From Mytilinidion resinicola (taxonomy: Eukaryota > Ascomycota > Dothideomycetes > Mytilinidiales > Mytilinidiaceae), in contig NW_022985454.1 of assembly GCF_010093595.1 (NCBI RefSeq), positions 425,473 through 489,472 of the forward strand: a stretch of DNA of 64,000 nucleotides. Direction: 5' to 3'. The position numbers and the translations under genes were made by a program. Every line of letters starts with the position of its first letter. Position 1 is the stretch's first letter. A model generated the notes under the pieces. It worked only from the letters and a program-made list of their open reading frames with translations, was not told where the DNA came from and did no database searches. Positions 23,442 through 37,239 of this stretch are shown here, one piece after another.

Positions 23442-25931
23442 GCTCGTGCTTCTTGCGTCGTCTGGACAAGCCTGTCTTCCAACAAGGTTTCGGATTCCGG
23501 GACGGTGGGGGATGGCTGCAGCGGGACGGGACGGGATATCGACACTCTGGTTAGGGGGGCCTAGCGCTTCCTGGCCACCAGAGCTCGTCACATGGGAAAA
23601 GCAAGGATGGGAAAGAGGAATTAGTCCGCTGTATTCCGTAGGCGAGACGGGGTGCTACGCGATGCTGCTCATGAAGAGGGGAGGTCTTGAGAAGGGAGGC
23701 TAGAGGTGCGTTGTGGCTTCCGAAATGGATTTGTCGAAAGGGGATATTGGGTGGACATTGGGAGTTGGGAGGACAGGGCGTTGGTATCCCGTAATTGGAT
23801 GCAGCAAGGCAACGGCTTCCCTGCTTTCAAAGCCGCTGCGCGGGCGGACTTGGGGCCACACCACCGTCACACCATCCCGTTCCTCTTTCTCGGGCGTATG
23901 AGATGGGTTGGCGTCAGGTCTCACGTTCTTACACCCAACCAACGCGCACATCCACTTCATTCCTCTATCTGTGATGTCCTTCACCAACCAGGCGAGTGAT
24001 GTCTCACCCGCCTGAACCATTCGTTCCCAGCAATTCCGTCGTATTTCCACAATCTGCTCATCAAACAACACTAAAAGCGAAAAGCAATTATGTGGAAGTG
24101 TGGAGGTGAGCCCGACGCCCCAGGCGGTGAGGTCCGATTCCCGGGAGTCTGGAGAGCGTGCTGATTGACGGGGCTGAAATTTCTTTTTCTATGCGGGGCG
24201 CGTGCTGGATGGGCTTGGCTGTGGCGGAGGGGGTGTGGGGATCTGGCGATGGTGGTGAGATATGGATGATGTGGAGTGGTCTCCGAGGGGCTTGCATAAA
24301 GCGGAGAGGAGGCGGTTTGAGGTGGGCACGTGATATAGATGTTGATGTGAGTGAGGGTTTGAATATCTCTACCGTTGGAGCCGTTGAAGAAGTGCGTGGT
24401 AGCAGAGTACCCCTTCTGTTACACCGCCATGAACTGAGATCGCACCGTCCTTTCGAGGCTCCCAGCTTCCGAGTCTAACTCCGGTTGTTTATAACTCGTT
24501 GCGAAAAGGGTTCGGGGCTTCGATAGACTGAGACTGCATGGTCGATTAAGACAACTTTGTGGTTCTGCATTCCTTGTTCATGTCTTCTAGTTCCACCGGA
24601 TCTTCTCCACCAGCAGAGAAAAGTATGGAGATCAAGGAAGTTACTCCATCCAAAGCCCAAGGCCCCTCGTACCACAGACTCATATACCCAAACCCCGCCT
24701 CGCTTTAGCCTGACTTCTGCCTGAAGTACTATCTCATGCCTGATATCTGATTGTATGGTAGTTCTGATGTGCAAATAACAGATACAAGCCATCAACGACT
24801 TGCAATACGGTAGAAAACTTATAGATACAGGACCATGTCCAACTTGAATTAAAAACTCATGACGTCATACATCGTCAAAATCTAGTAACATGTGATGACG
24901 GCGTCACGGGAATTGCTTCCGGGTACCTAGGTCAATGGTGAACTGATTCCCAAATCATCAAACAATAGCTTCTAGTTCCACACGAGAACACCCACCGCAA
25001 GTCTAGCCGTTCCCCTGCCTCATCACTAAGCCCCACCACCTCCGCCATGATCAGTCTCAAGGAACATCCACCGAGACTCCAACCCCTCCCAACACCCCCC
25101 TCGCCACCAGCAAACCCTACCCAACCTCCCTGCCCCCAGCACCCTCCCCTCTGCCGGCAGATGCCGCGCCAACATCGCGACATACCTCCTATTGTGGCCA
25201 GATGATGCGGTTCCGAAGAAGGATGATGTTAGGCGGGTTGTTGATGGGAGCATTTTTTATCAGAAGGGTGAGAAGCATCGGGGTAAGAAACTCAAGGGGA
25301 GGTTAGTAAAGGGGTGTAGATCCAGTGACTGAGACCTCTTGATCAATATACCTTCGAGACAAGACTTCTATGAAGTAGTAATTGCCACTGGTCGTAAGAT
25401 CGCAGGTGACGTCTCACCTGAACGGTGGCTGCTGATTGATGGTGTTCGGCTGTCAATCCGATTTCCGGTCTTTAAGACTTGACATCCAGTCCCATTTTCG
25501 CCAATACCTCGATGAACTCCAGATAGTGTCAAAGACGTGAACGATGTCAACTTCCAACCTGATGGAGATGGCGTGTGGAGAATTGCAAAGAGCTGGGTTT
25601 GCGGTTGTTGCAGGAAGGATCATGAGAAGATACTCCCGAGACTGCGGATGCCACGATATGTCCGCGCAATTTACATATATTGAACGCATGTTGGTGCCAA
25701 TAAGCGAGGTAGATCATACCATATAGGGTATACCATAATCCCACATACATTCTCAATACTTCTGGGTACCGAGCATGAAGCTGGCCTGGTACTAATTAAC
25801 CTATTATCCCATACCCGGCTTTATTGAGCGATCTATAGTGGAAATTTAGAACGGTGGTATCCGGAATCCGGGCGCCTGGTTGCGGATCTAGGACGGCGGT
25901 GGCGGCGTTTGGGATTGATGAAGGCGTGGGG

Positions 25932-26133
25932 AGAGACGCTAATTCACGCGGATGTGGCTTTTTTGAGACGGAATGCGTTGAGTGGTTGAAGTATGCTGGA
26001 TGATGGAAGATGAAGTTCATGACATGTGAAAGGGGAAGCGCTGATTCAAGCTGATGTGGCTTTCTTTGAGGCGGAATGCGTGGAGCGGTTCAGGTTTGTT
26101 GAATGATGGAAGATGATATCCATAAAATGTGAG
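25932..26133. repeat. Tandem duplication, about 104 bp unit, two copies
   Basis: The two units share CGCT-ATTCA, GATGTGGCTTT, GGAATGCGT, AGTGGTT/AGCGGTT, TGATGGAAGATGA and ATGTGA in order, at 25932-26032 and about 26037-26133. Divergence is roughly one base in five by eye. No coding meaning was found. Confidence 0.55.
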
Positions 26134-28534
26134 AGGGGGAGGCGGAACGGAGAGATAGGAATCCACGGGATGATTTCGTATGGCTGAATGGAAGAATAGG
26201 GCAATGGCTTTGCTGACCCACCGGGCTGTGGCTGTTACAAAGAAAGGGGTAACGGAAAGGAAAGCGGAGGGATGTTGTTGGTGGGAGACAGTCAGCCACA
26301 AGAACAACATCTCGGAGGTCGCTTATCGAGAGCCATGACGACTGAGGCTTCCATTGGAAACCATCAGTGTCCTTATCTGTCGAGATTGAGTATTGAGGGG
26401 GGAATGCTTCTCGCGAGAAATCTGCAAAGCGTCATCTGTCATTGATCTGTTATCTACTACCGCACCCGGCAAAAGACGTTGCAGATTGTGGGGAACCTCA
26501 AGGCTTGACGTGGGGTCTCCACACTTTTCCACCACATCACCATGAGAATGATGCACCCCACAAAGCTACTGATGATTAGGCCTGCGAGCTTGGCTGAGCA
26601 ATCTTGACTGAGATCACGTCAGGGTGAATGATCGCGATGTCTAGACGAAGCTTGACCGGAAGCCGTCTGGCGTAGATGTAGTCTTACTCCGGGAATAATT
26701 TATCCACCACCCGTCAACCGCGTATATTCGCCATGGCAAGTAGCGGTGAGCTTATCGTGGTGGTGAGATCCAGCATCATGAACAAAGACGAAAATAAAAG
26801 CAGACCTCGGGAACTACCGGTAATTCTGAGCGAGATGGTGGGACGGTCTTACCCAACGTGCTGCGCTGTATGGATGAAAGACGGATAGAGTACGCGGGAG
26901 TGCTTTTTCGTGGCCGCACTAGCAGCTCGACGGGGCGGCCGTTATGCAGCGGAATCAAGAAAACTGGGGCGATCGCTCCGGCATTCGACCTCCGTGAATC
27001 CTTTGAGAAGTTGAGGAGTGTTACATTCCTGTTTCTGATCACAATCGACCGATACATCTTTCCGAACAGAATAGCCGAGAGTGTGATCGATAGCGAGACA
27101 AGACAGAGACAAAGGAAAGAAACATGATTTCTGGCACGAATCAACACAACTCCTCCCCTTTCCGATGCCAAGTTCCGAGACGTGACGGTGAATCCATGAT
27201 AGGGGCGGAGGAGAGGCCACCATCACCACCCAACTCCCACAGTCTGACAATGGCAGCACATCCGCTCCGCACCAGTGCCACACGAGACAGACAGAACCAA
27301 GCGCCTCCGTCAAGCAGCCCAGCGCCCGTCCATACAGACGCAGGGGCGATCACTGCACTCGGTCTGCAGCAAGACCGCCCGCGCCGCGCGTGTGGGTGCA
27401 AGAAAGTGTGGAGATCTCTGGGGTACTCTCCCGGCCTTGCCCCACACTCTGGCCGCAACGGGCAATCCCCCAGCAGGCATGGAATTCCGGCGCGCCTCAG
27501 ATAGAGATAAGCTCGCGGGAAAGACCTTCCATGGGATCCACAAGATTCCAGCCAGGGCCCATCCTATAGCGCGACACGGCTGGCGGGCTGAAGCGTGCGC
27601 TCGCCGAGTGCGGAAGGTCGTACTGCTGGCTCTGACTGACTGCGCTCCTTCTCAAGAGAGACTCGGGGGCGTGTGCGGAGACGGTGTAGAGGTGGTGGAT
27701 AAAGGCGGTGGGCGGGAGTCACTGGAGTCGAGTCGAGTGGTGCAAAAGGGCCCAGAACACTTGCGGAGGTTGCACGGCGTGACGATGCAGCTGCCCAGGT
27801 AGCTGCAGCGGCCGGGAAAAGGGCGGATCAGTGGAATCGGGGCGCAAGGGGGAGGTCGTCGTGGTGTTGCGGTGTAGCACGTACGATGTTCTCATGATGT
27901 AAATTTGCTGTGGGGGACACTGGAGAGAACCGCATTTACCGCGCTGTCGGGAGGGCCCGAGTTGCGGAGGCGCTGGCATCCATCTCGTCGTCCATCGCAT
28001 CACTTGGCAAGAAATCACGTCACTGCATTTGCTCTCGTAATTGTAAGATGTGCCAAAATGCAGCCTAATATTATTGCGTTTTTGATTACCGCGTGAGCTG
28101 AGCTGAGCTGGGTTGTCTAACAGAGCCAAGCAGGGCGTCCGTTATTCAGTGAGCCAACATGGTATCCAGCTCGTGACCTAAGCGTCCCAACAAACCGAAA
28201 TTGGGGGAGGTGTGGAGTACGCGTGGAGTAGCAGACGGAGAAAAGGTGGTGTGTCTATGTAATACAGTGTGCGAATCACAGCGTGACCGCGGGGTATGTC
28301 GACTGAACCAGAACGAAGCAATCTCTATAGCGCACTTCGAAAACAAAGGAGACTCGTGATGCCTAACATTAGGGTGAAGTGAGAAAAACCGAGCCCTCAC
28401 GGACCGACACCGTGTGGCTTTGGGGGAAATGTTCCTATCCTTCCGTCTATAATCCCAAACCGGTCAACGCGCGCTACGCTTGAATACAGCAATCCGACAA
28501 ATTACGTCCCATAAACTCCAGATGCAGGGCCAGG

Positions 28535-29890
28535 CTAGAAACGATCTACCAGGTCGTTGCCAGCTAACGAGCCGGTCGCGGAGGAATTTCCGGAGGAGAA
28601 TCCACTCCCGCCATTCAAGAGGTCTTGAACTGCAACTTTAGGTGCTGCTGGAACGGGCAACTTGCGTTGCGCGCCGTCTGAGCGTCCAATGATGTCGCCT
28701 ATCCTGAGACCGGAGGACTGGGTGGGAACGTACGGCTGCTCGCTTGCTGTCGAGGGCTCCATAGGCGCGAGCGCTGGGGTGTGCTGGAGTGACAGGTGTC
28801 GGATGTGAGGGAGCTGCACGTCAGTGAATCCGTGCGGCCTGAGACGTGGCGAGTGCGCTGGCGTTGCTAGCGGAGTGTGGTCCGGCGTTGGAGAGCATGA
28901 GTCATGCGAGAACGTCGGCGACGGCGGAGCAGTGGACATGGGGGATCCAGGTCTCGACTTCTTCGTCATCCGGTGCGAGTACTGGTCGTCGTCCTCGTGC
29001 GAATGCGATCTCGACATGGGCTGCGAGTACGCATACGCCGAGAGACTGGGCAAACGTCCGCTGTTGTGATGGCTGTACGGGTGGTGCAGATGCGGGTGCT
29101 GGCCAGCGTGATAGTGTCGGTTCGCGAGCGGGTTGTGCTGCATCGTCTGCGTTTGAAGACGCTGGCCCTCGAGCCGAGACGCGGCGTCGGCCAGCAGGTC
29201 GATGCGCGCCAGGCCGTTGGGACTGCTGCTGTTGCTGCTGCCAGTGCGGTACGAAGCCAGGTCTGACGGGAAGTTGCTGGAGTAGTTGGAGAAGGAGTGA
29301 GGCGGCGAGACGTTGGGCGAGCCGAGGTTGGAGCTGGGAGCCGAGCGAGAGATCGGTTTCGAGGGCGGTGGCATCATGTGCGCCATGGACGATCCCTCGA
29401 GCACGCCGCCGCCGACCGCTGCAGCGGCTGCAGCCGCAGCTGCAGATTGCTTGTTTCCTCTGCGCGAGTTGGGGTTGTTGTGGATGCGCGAATGCCTCGT
29501 GAGTTCGTCCGACCGGCTGAAGCGTTTCGAGCAGCCGGGGAACGAGCAGGCGTGCGGCTTCTCGCCCGTGTGCGTGCGGATGTGTCGCGTCTGGTGCTCG
29601 AGGCGGTGGAAGGCCTTGTCGCAGAGGGGGCATTTGTACGGGCGGGGGAGGTCCTGGCGCATATCGTCTTGGTTGGGTGCGTTCTGGAGGAGCGAGCCCA
29701 TGAGGCTCACCGTGGCGGCGGCCATGCCACTCTGGTGGGCAGGCGTCGAGGCACCAGAGACGGGCGGGCTGGCGCTCTGTGGGCTATTGCTAGGGCGTTG
29801 GCGACTGTGCTGGAGTTCGGCGGGCGTCTCTGGGTTCAGCAGATTCTGGAAACCCGCCGACGACGATGAGGATTGCATGTGATCGGCCAC
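28535..29890 (-). CDS. CreA carbon catabolite repressor (C2H2)
   Basis: CreA/Mig1 represses genes for use of poor carbon sources by binding SYGGRG sites in the nucleus. This is a single exon of 451 residues. Two C2H2 fingers lie at residues 87-107 ([19 protein letters not shown]) and 115-137 ([19 protein letters not shown]), joined by the TGEKPH linker and followed by [14 protein letters not shown] run of nine alanines follows (typical of CreA), then Ser/Pro-rich stretches, the conserved [20 protein letters not shown] segment, an acidic and basic patch, and the C-terminal repression region ([20 protein letters not shown], then KVAVQDLLN). The start [20 protein letters not shown] fits Dothideomycete CreA. 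It is intact, with long non-coding flanks on both sides. Confidence 0.97.
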   Translation of the reverse strand: MADHMQSSSSSAGFQNLLNPETPAELQHSRQRPSNSPQSASPPVSGASTPAHQSGMAAATVSLMGSLLQNAPNQDDMRQDLPRPYKCPLCDKAFHRLEHQTRHIRTHTGEKPHACSFPGCSKRFSRSDELTRHSRIHNNPNSRRGNKQSAAAAAAAAAVGGGVLEGSSMAHMMPPPSKPISRSAPSSNLGSPNVSPPHSFSNYSSNFPSDLASYRTGSSNSSSPNGLARIDLLADAASRLEGQRLQTQTMQHNPLANRHYHAGQHPHLHHPYSHHNSGRLPSLSAYAYSQPMSRSHSHEDDDQYSHRMTKKSRPGSPMSTAPPSPTFSHDSCSPTPDHTPLATPAHSPRLRPHGFTDVQLPHIRHLSLQHTPALAPMEPSTASEQPYVPTQSSGLRIGDIIGRSDGAQRKLPVPAAPKVAVQDLLNGGSGFSSGNSSATGSLAGNDLVDRF

Positions 29891-32800
29891 CGGTGGTTTG
29901 GCGGCGACAAGAGACTTGTGGAGGGGTAGTGGCTGGTTGGGGGGCGTAGGCGAGCAAGAGTCGGAGGGATGAGGGGGGGTGCAAAATCTTTATATACGGC
30001 ACGCCGGACTAAGGGCGAGGGTAGAAACGTGGGGAATGTGAGCCGAAACAGGCGTGCAGGCGTCCCCAGAACCAAGCTTTGTCTCGAGGATCAGCCGGAG
30101 CCAAAAAGGAGGCGCCAAGCCCGAACAGGAGACACAGGCTGGGGCTTTTCTTTTGCCCTGGTGGGTGGGGCGGAGGGCGAGATACGGGGCAGAGAGCAGG
30201 CGGCAAAGGCGTGCTTCAGCGCCCGACGTGGTGCCTGTGGGGGAGCCGCCCTGCGTGCCTGCGCCGCGCTGGCTGGAAGAGCCCAGAGCAGCAGGCCACG
30301 AGTGGCGGGGCGCAGTGAGCGGCAGGGCTGTCGGCGCCTCCAGGTCTGGCGGTGCGTGGGCGGAATGCAAGCCCGCGATGCGACTGCGGCGGAGAGACGG
30401 GGATCTGAGACTGCGAGGCGGGAGCGGTGGTGGTCTGGCGTGACGGCAGGCCGAGGGAGCCAGGCCGAGGGAGTCAGGCCTTCTGCCGCTGCAAACGACT
30501 GTGCTCGAGTCTGCCGCGGCGAGATATCGCCGGTGTCGGTCGATGCGCTCAGCGTGTCGTGGTCGACAGCGTGCTATCTCTCGGCGGAACTTGAGCCCCA
30601 AAAAATCCAGGAATTGTGGAGAAGGGTCGGGAAGCGCCCACGGTACGGAGTAAAGCCGACGTAAGACGTCGCTGGCTCCAGCTGACAGCAACACCCGCCG
30701 GCCGCCCGCTTGGTCGTCGGCTGCTGCGCGAAGCCGTGTGAGAGCACCCGTGGGTGAGGGCGGCACTGTTTGGGGACCCCAGCAGGCGAGGTCGGTGAAG
30801 CAGATGCTGCTTTCGGTTGCCTTGCGACTCTGTTTGGACGTTGCCCACGCTGGTGGCCGCACTGGCGACGGGGTACTTGTACTGTCTAGGCAGGACGCCG
30901 CGGTGGTGAGGCGGCGTGGGAGCTTATCGTGACTGCGTCAAGAGGGCGGGTCACGAGAGGCTGGTCGATGAGTGGTGGTGTGGAATGGATGCGTGTCTGA
31001 GTGCTGATGCTGCGTCAGGCGGCAGTGTTGTAGGCAGCAGATCGATAAGACCAGCGCAGGAGACTGCGAGGCAAGGAGAAGCAGTCGGTATGGGCAAGGG
31101 CGGAGGACAGATCTCGACTACTGAGGCGGCAAGAGCGATGCAAATCCGGGGTCACAGTAGATGCTGCTTGACGTCTCCTCGCGGCGATGGGGGCGTGGAG
31201 GTGATATATCGCTCCACCACCGCTTCCGCTCAATCAGGTCACTTTTTCACAATTCGTCGCCCTGCCGCATGTGCGCGCGCGGTTTCAGTCCTTGGCTCCA
31301 TTGGCCAAGCGACAGGTGAGACGGACGGTGACACGATGACTGAGCGGCCGACGCAGACAGGTCGCAAGCAGAGCAATCAACCACGCAGCAAGGATCGATG
31401 GCCCATTCACTCGCAGCACCCCATACCGCCCCCCTCACTGGAGCAACTCCGAGCCCTCCCTGCCGCGCCTGGAGTCCAGCAGCCAGGCAGCGGGCCCCCG
31501 TGGGCAAGGACAGGCCTCTGCTGTCACTTCACCTCGTCGCCAATCTCCAGAACGGGCTGAATGGACAAAATGGAATGGGCCTCGATCTTTGTCACCTCCT
31601 GTGCTGCGCGCGCTGTCCCAGGCCACAGGCCTCCTCCCTGCCTGGATCGCACATGTCAAGATTATGGGGATGACGAGGCGTGCAGCATCGCAGCCAATGG
31701 CCACGGCATACCGGAATGCTGGGCCCTTTATCCAGTGGCTGCGTCGAGATGTGGACGTGCCACCGCAGCAGGATGGCTGACGGGCGGAGTGGAGTGGGGG
31801 TCACCCTTCTGGGGCTGAAAGAACAAATCTGGATCCTGGGGTAAAGCCGTCCGTCAGACCCTCGTCTCGGGGTTGACGCTTGCGGCTTGAGAGCGCGGAC
31901 TCCAGACTTTCAGTGGCGCCTAAACCACCTCTGCTGATCTTTCTGGCCATAAGAAAGGAGCAAAAAGGCCCCAGAAAGGGGCAGTCGGTGTGGAGAAGGC
32001 GTGTTGGACAAGGAGTGGTGAACGATGGGGCGCCCAGCAGCTCGAACAAGTCGGAGCCTGCCCACCGACCTCAGGCAGAATCCACAGCCCAGCCAGGTGG
32101 ATCACGACATGTGAATGTATGTACAAAAAGTGACATTTGGGGCAGCGGGTAGGCGATGTCCGGCGAGACAGGACCGATCTCCCCAGGCGTGCCAGATTCC
32201 AGCGTCCCCAGCAGAGCAGTCCCCAGACGCCCAGGCGAGGCGTCGCGACCCTGTCCTCAAACCACAGCCCTCAGCATCGCGGATCGGTGGGGGTGAGCCC
32301 CCATGCGACTGGCTTCGCGATCACAGTTTAACGAACCGACTGCCCCGGACTGCGCAGTCGAGTGGAGACATCGAATAGGGGATACATGTGATATGTATCC
32401 TTATCTCAAGCCAACGCGACTCACGATCGCGATGCCATGCAGTCCTGCAGCCATGATGCATCACAGCATCTCCCGTAATCCGCCAAGCTGTCGTCAGTTC
32501 GTCGTCATGGGCAGAACGACGCTGAGATGTGTTAGTCCGGGGTGTGGGGGTACAATTTTACTCCCACTGGAAGTCTCTGCTGCGAGGGAAAACTTTCCCT
32601 GTCGGCGTGTGCAGATGCTTGAGGTTAGGCCCCGGATTCCTCCAGTTCGCGAGGGGCTAGTACCTTCTGCATCCAGGCGCAATGGCGAATTGCTCCGTTA
32701 TCACGGAAATTTGCGCCTGCGGAGGCCCAGATGTCGTGCACGTGGGTCGGGGAGAGCCGGAATGGCCGCTCGAGTAAGCCCACGGCCGCGGCGTCGACGC

Positions 32801-35800
32801 CATGAGTCGATGCCTTGAGTCTCCGCGCCCCTCCCTCCAAACCTCCACTGTTTCCCCCGGAGTCGCCGCATCGAGCATCCCGACGCCTGCTCGCCAGCTG
32901 CAAGGTACCGTGCTGATAAACAACTCGTGCCCCTCGCTGCCCAGCGGCTGTGCCATTATATCCCCAGCAGTGGAGCTGAGAGTCAACTAGCCCGACATCG
33001 CGGCATCCTCCACACCCAGCCAGCGGACAGGCAGACCCTCCGCCGAGTCTGCGCCGAGTTGATATCGGCGTCTGATTACCGATGATGCCCCGGGCAGGAG
33101 CCGGCCACTTGTCCGGCCCCAAATTCTTGGAGTTGTGCCGAGTTAGCATCCTGAAGTCCCTTTCACCCATGCCGCCGTCTTGGAATCACGCCGTCCCCTC
33201 CACGTCGCCTGTCGGCCGCGAGCAACAGTGGCAGTCGATCCTAGATTAAGCTTCTCTCCCCCGCCCTCGTGCCCTTGATCCGATGGCCAACCCCTCTGGA
33301 GATCTCCCTTCGTGCAGCTTCCAGGGCCGGCTGCCCAAGCGATTGGCCGGAATCGACGACTCTAGTTCAGCCTCCCGCATACTTGATGATCCAGGATGTA
33401 CATGCGGGCAACCTTGATCTCATCATCCGGACGGCGTGATGTTGGCCTGCCTCATTGTCGTCGACGTCCAGGACGTCCCCGGATTCTTGGCATCTTTCGG
33501 AAGCCGGAACGCGTCTACCCCACATCACGCGATAGTGATGAGACCTCTACATAATAGAGGACGTGGAGGCTCCACTCTGTTGGGCTTTCTCGGGAATCGA
33601 TGCTGCGCAGCTTCGATCACATTCCAAAGGCAAGAATATCTGGTGATACGTCTCTCCAGGCGGACTTACGGCATTTCTCGCGATTCTCACGGCATTTACA
33701 CCGAGTGCTCCTGACTGTACTGTTTCTCCGAGACCTTTCAGCACGCTACTTGTACGAGCAGCTGGCAATCACATTGGCCAGCCTAGTGGACTGATAGATC
33801 GTCTGACGAGACTGGTGAAGCGGAATACTGCAGCAACGCACATCGACTTCCGCGGCAATCATCTTCCACGCGATTCGATTATAGATGATCACCTTGTTGA
33901 TCACGTTCGGCCTCGAATAGGATGTGGAGTACCCCAGGATTTTAGCTGTCCTCCACAACGTCGCTTCAAACCCGAAAGTGTTCGAGTCAGATTGAACCGT
34001 GGTCTAGACATCGCTCTCACCCCGGACTACCCGGCGGTAAAGCCAGCACCCCATGCTTGGCAGGAAATAGGTAGGCCGACTCCAGCCCGATCTAGTGTTG
34101 CAGATGATCTCGGCGACTCTTGCATGAGCGACAGTTTGCCCAGACTACCGTGTCGATTTTGATAGCGTTGTGGATAGCCGAGAGTGGGGAGGTATGTAGG
34201 TCTTCCTTTCTTTGATTTGCATTTAATTATTTTCGCCATGTCGATAGTCTTGGCTCTCTGCGTCTTAATACGATGTCGCGTCTCCGTGTGATTTGCGTCT
34301 CTAGTATGCTTGAAACTACTTCTTAGTATGTCCGTTTTTGGACATCCTCAAAATCATTAGAAAGCTAAGCTCGATGTTTGAGAACGTCAAGCTATCGCTG
34401 ATGCCGTGAATCTCCTGACCTCCATGGAAAAGACTTTTTAGAACAGCAATGCGATCTGGACGTTGCTTCGAGGATGAAACGCGAAGTCACATTCGACGTT
34501 TCAATTGGCGCTGTCCAAATGTTTAGATCACGTTAGGACGATGTTGAAGTATTCTCGAGATGTCGCATTGACGTCGATACGCAATATGAAATTCAAATGT
34601 CCAATCCGCGGCGTTCAGGAACTTGCTCTAAGTTCAAATTTTGAGCAACCTACTGGGGAACCCCTGGAGGCTGCAGCGAGATCAGGTACGAGATCATACT
34701 CGTCGCTTCAAACTGCGCGATCGAGGAATCAACATAGCGCTCATATTTCGAGAAACCTACTTGATCAACCCCCTAACGTCGCGATGAGATCTAATGCAAA
34801 GTTGAAAGTCATCATTCCAATCTACAGCGTCTACGACTTCACATTGCGTTCTGATATGGAAGAACCTCTTCGGGTAGCCCAGAAAGCACAGGGAGGTCGA
34901 TACACGTATTCAATTTCTTTACATTCATCTACCCACCTCCTGCGTTATCTTTACCACATCACTCCCATCACCAGCATCAAAGCACTCTTTCTCGTATCGC
35001 CATAATTTTCCCAAGTCTCAAGACCAAAGCGTCCGCAGTCTTCCAATCCTTCTAACTCATAACCAGCCTATCGTTCAACACAAGTTCCAAGACTTCTCCC
35101 AATCTCCTTGGACACCTGTCATCCTTCTTCATCTCTTGTTCATACCTCTCCATAGTCTCCTTCGCCGCGACACCCGTTACTAAACCACGCTCATACCGCA
35201 CCAGCATGAAGTGATCATCCCTCATAGGGACCCCCGACCTGGCGTCGCCATGATCCGCTCCGCGCGAAACCGCGCCACGACCAGATCAAGCACTCAAAGA
35301 CAGCGGACCCAACAAGCAGACATCGCTCTCGACACCAACCTGTTCTTACGTCTCCGCCTCCAGCACCCCATACGTGTGCGTGTGACTAGGAACGGCGGAT
35401 CGCGCCTCCACACATGACCCCCGAAGTCGTTTCACCACGAGCCTTTTATCCGACATTACCAGCATATTCCGCGGTTGGACATCCCCCGTATAACATCCCC
35501 TCCCTCGCTCCTCCAGACGTCTCTACTATCCCACGCATCCCGCTCAACGCCCCCATAAGATCCACCATTTCGCGCAAGAAGCAGCCCGCCTAGCCTGAGA
35601 AACCAGCAGCTGCGTTCGTCTGTACCTAGCACTCAGCAAGGTCACGCCGTCCGGGCCGGGGGGGATGAAGATCTCGCCGCGGTGTGTGTAGGTCGCGAGT
35701 AGCCTGATGGTGTTCTAGTGGCGTGGTTGAGAGAGGGAGGGGTGGGTGGTGCGCGTGTGGTGGAAGGTCGAGGCTGCGGGGTGGAGGAACACTTCATTGC

Positions 35801-36226
35801 TGCGTCTGGCTCTGGTTCGCGGTTTGGGTGGTAGATCTTGTGGCGCCAGCCGTGGATGCGCGCGTCGTAGATCAGGTATTCGGCTTTGATGTCTTTGAGC
35901 GCGCGGTGGTGTGTGTGGGGAAGAGTGCAGAGGGCGTGGAGGATAGGTGTTGGCGGGCGTTACGAAATCGAGGAGAAGGAAGGGCCATTTGCTGCTGCGT
36001 TCAAGGTTGTGAGGACGGCCGAGAGGGTGCTTGTTTCTTCTGGACTCTCGTATCCGACTAGGACGGGGAGGTGGACGTCGGACCAGCCTTCTGGGAGAGA
36101 ACTGCTTAAGGTGATTGGAGCATGTTTGTTATAGTGAGTCAAATGCTGATTCTAAGTCTTCAAGAACCCGGCGGACAGAGATCCTATTGACTTTGCAAGC
36201 TCGTCGACAACATATGTAGCTAGCGG
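29891..36226. other. Long creA upstream region and unassigned DNA
   Basis: I support no gene in these 6.3 kb. From 29.9 to 33.3 kb the DNA is GC-rich with many antisense open frames and is probably promoter and long 5' leader of creA. A plus-strand frame at 34505-35005 has no motif. On the minus strand at about 36.1-35.0 kb some stretches look protein-like (WSDVHLPVLVGYESPEETST; GDVQPRNMLVMSDKRL, which resembles a kinase or phosphotransferase catalytic loop) but are broken by stops and frame changes. This could be a decayed gene, not one I can name. Confidence 0.4.
30139..30175. promoter_or_regulatory. Cluster of CreA-type SYGGRG motifs upstream of creA
   Basis: CTGGGG (30139-30144), GTGGGG (30165-30170) and GCGGAG (30170-30175) match SYGGRG about 250-290 bp upstream of the creA start codon. 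Autoregulation of creA is known in other fungi. The motif is short and this DNA is GC-rich, so chance matches are likely. Confidence 0.3.
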
Positions 36227-36557
36227 TGGTGGATCATTTGCTAGGAGAGAGAACGTGATGGTTAGTGATGGATGGTCACGTGAAAAGGTACAGGGGGAGC
36301 TAAAATAAAATAAAAATGTTGTGAAGATTTGTGTGTAACTAGGCGAAGTTAGAGCGGGAATTTGACCCAGGCTAAGCCTAGACGCTCATGAAGGAGAGAA
36401 GTCAGAGCGGATGTTGAACCCAGGCTAAGCCTGGACGCTCATAAAGGTGAATTGAGAGGTGTCTTTATTTTTTAAAAAAGAAAATAAAAAGAAAAAAAGA
36501 AAATATGTGCTAGCAAGGTCGGAGCGGGAATCGAACCCAGGCTTAGCCTAGACGCTC
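36227..36557 (-). repeat. Composite tRNA-like hairpin repeat, copy 2 (inverted)
   Basis: On the minus strand this has the same order as the copy at 1.1 kb. Three 36-nt hairpin units (36522-36557, 36405-36440, 36352-36387), each exactly GAGCG...CGCTC with an inner GGC-TTA-GCC type hairpin and a TTCGATTCCCGC-type box, are followed by an A/T-rich tract, TCACGTGACC (36274-36283) and AATGATCCACCA (36227-36238). A-rich DNA (36467-36505) sits between units two and three. It marks the left edge of the accessory island. Confidence 0.7.
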
Positions 36558-37239
36558 TTGACCGAGTATAAGATAAAGTAAGAGCAGTGTTTCATTCACC
36601 AGAGCCACCAGAACTTTGCCGCCCTCCCGAATCCCAACAAGGCAAGCCAAGTGGGCAAATGGAGTAACATAGGTATGCAGCAATGCTCGATGGTTAGTGG
36701 CCGAATGCTAGAGTTTAACTAAACATATAGGTAGGTCATAGATCACGCAAATCCCCGACCTCCTTCTACGTTCACTGAAGTCACTTCACCTTTCATAATT
36801 TTATAATAGTACCGCGCATATCTACTATTCGGACGCAGAATTATATGCGAATTCACCTTCGCTTTAGAAGTACGGGAACAGTGTCCCTTGCCTAAAATTG
36901 AAGTATCTATATTGCTTTCTCTAGTAGGACCCTCCACCGAAGAACACCGGTCTAAATAGCGTACCGGCTAAGGTCAAGTTCCTGCAAGATCTAAGTTGGC
37001 GCTGTAGAGCACTTAATTGCCGGCCAAAATATAGCCGTATAAGTCAAGAGCTGCGAAAAAGTATGGGGAAACCTTGAGCTTTCGAAAGTGAGGTGCGTTC
37101 ATGGATAAGGCGGAACTGAGAGCTTGTCGGAACTCTTGCACGTTGACCAGCGAATGTTGTTTTCTCTCGGACTAGCTATTGGCATTCAGCGAACCATCGG
37201 TACGTGCTCACCTCCAAATCAATCGTTTTCTACAGTACC

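Larger units (their letters stand above)
21825..28534. other. Long gene-poor region between RAD51 paralog and CreA
   Basis: In 6.7 kb I find no gene I can defend. Many overlapping open frames of 60-190 codons occur on both strands in the GC-rich parts (22.6-24.5 and 26.8-28.1 kb), with no motifs and no consistent splice pattern. Listed separately are a tRNA-Ser-like sequence, a T-tract and a 104 bp duplication. A palindromic TGACGTCA (CRE-type bZIP site) lies near 24861. The short plus-strand frame near 25.16-25.32 kb (RRVVDGSIFYQKGEKHRGKK) looks vaguely protein-like but is unassigned. Confidence 0.45.

Noticed and set aside
22668..23703. Several 100-190 codon frames in GC-rich DNA
   Set aside because: They overlap each other in different frames and strands, with low-complexity composition and no motif or splice pattern.
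28824..29882. Long open frames antisense to creA (up to 218 codons)
   Set aside because: They are shadows of a GC-rich, biased coding strand; no motifs, while the minus-strand frame is clearly CreA.
30000..33170. Many 80-290 codon frames on both strands
   Set aside because: High GC suppresses stops here; frames are mutually overlapping and show no recognisable domain.
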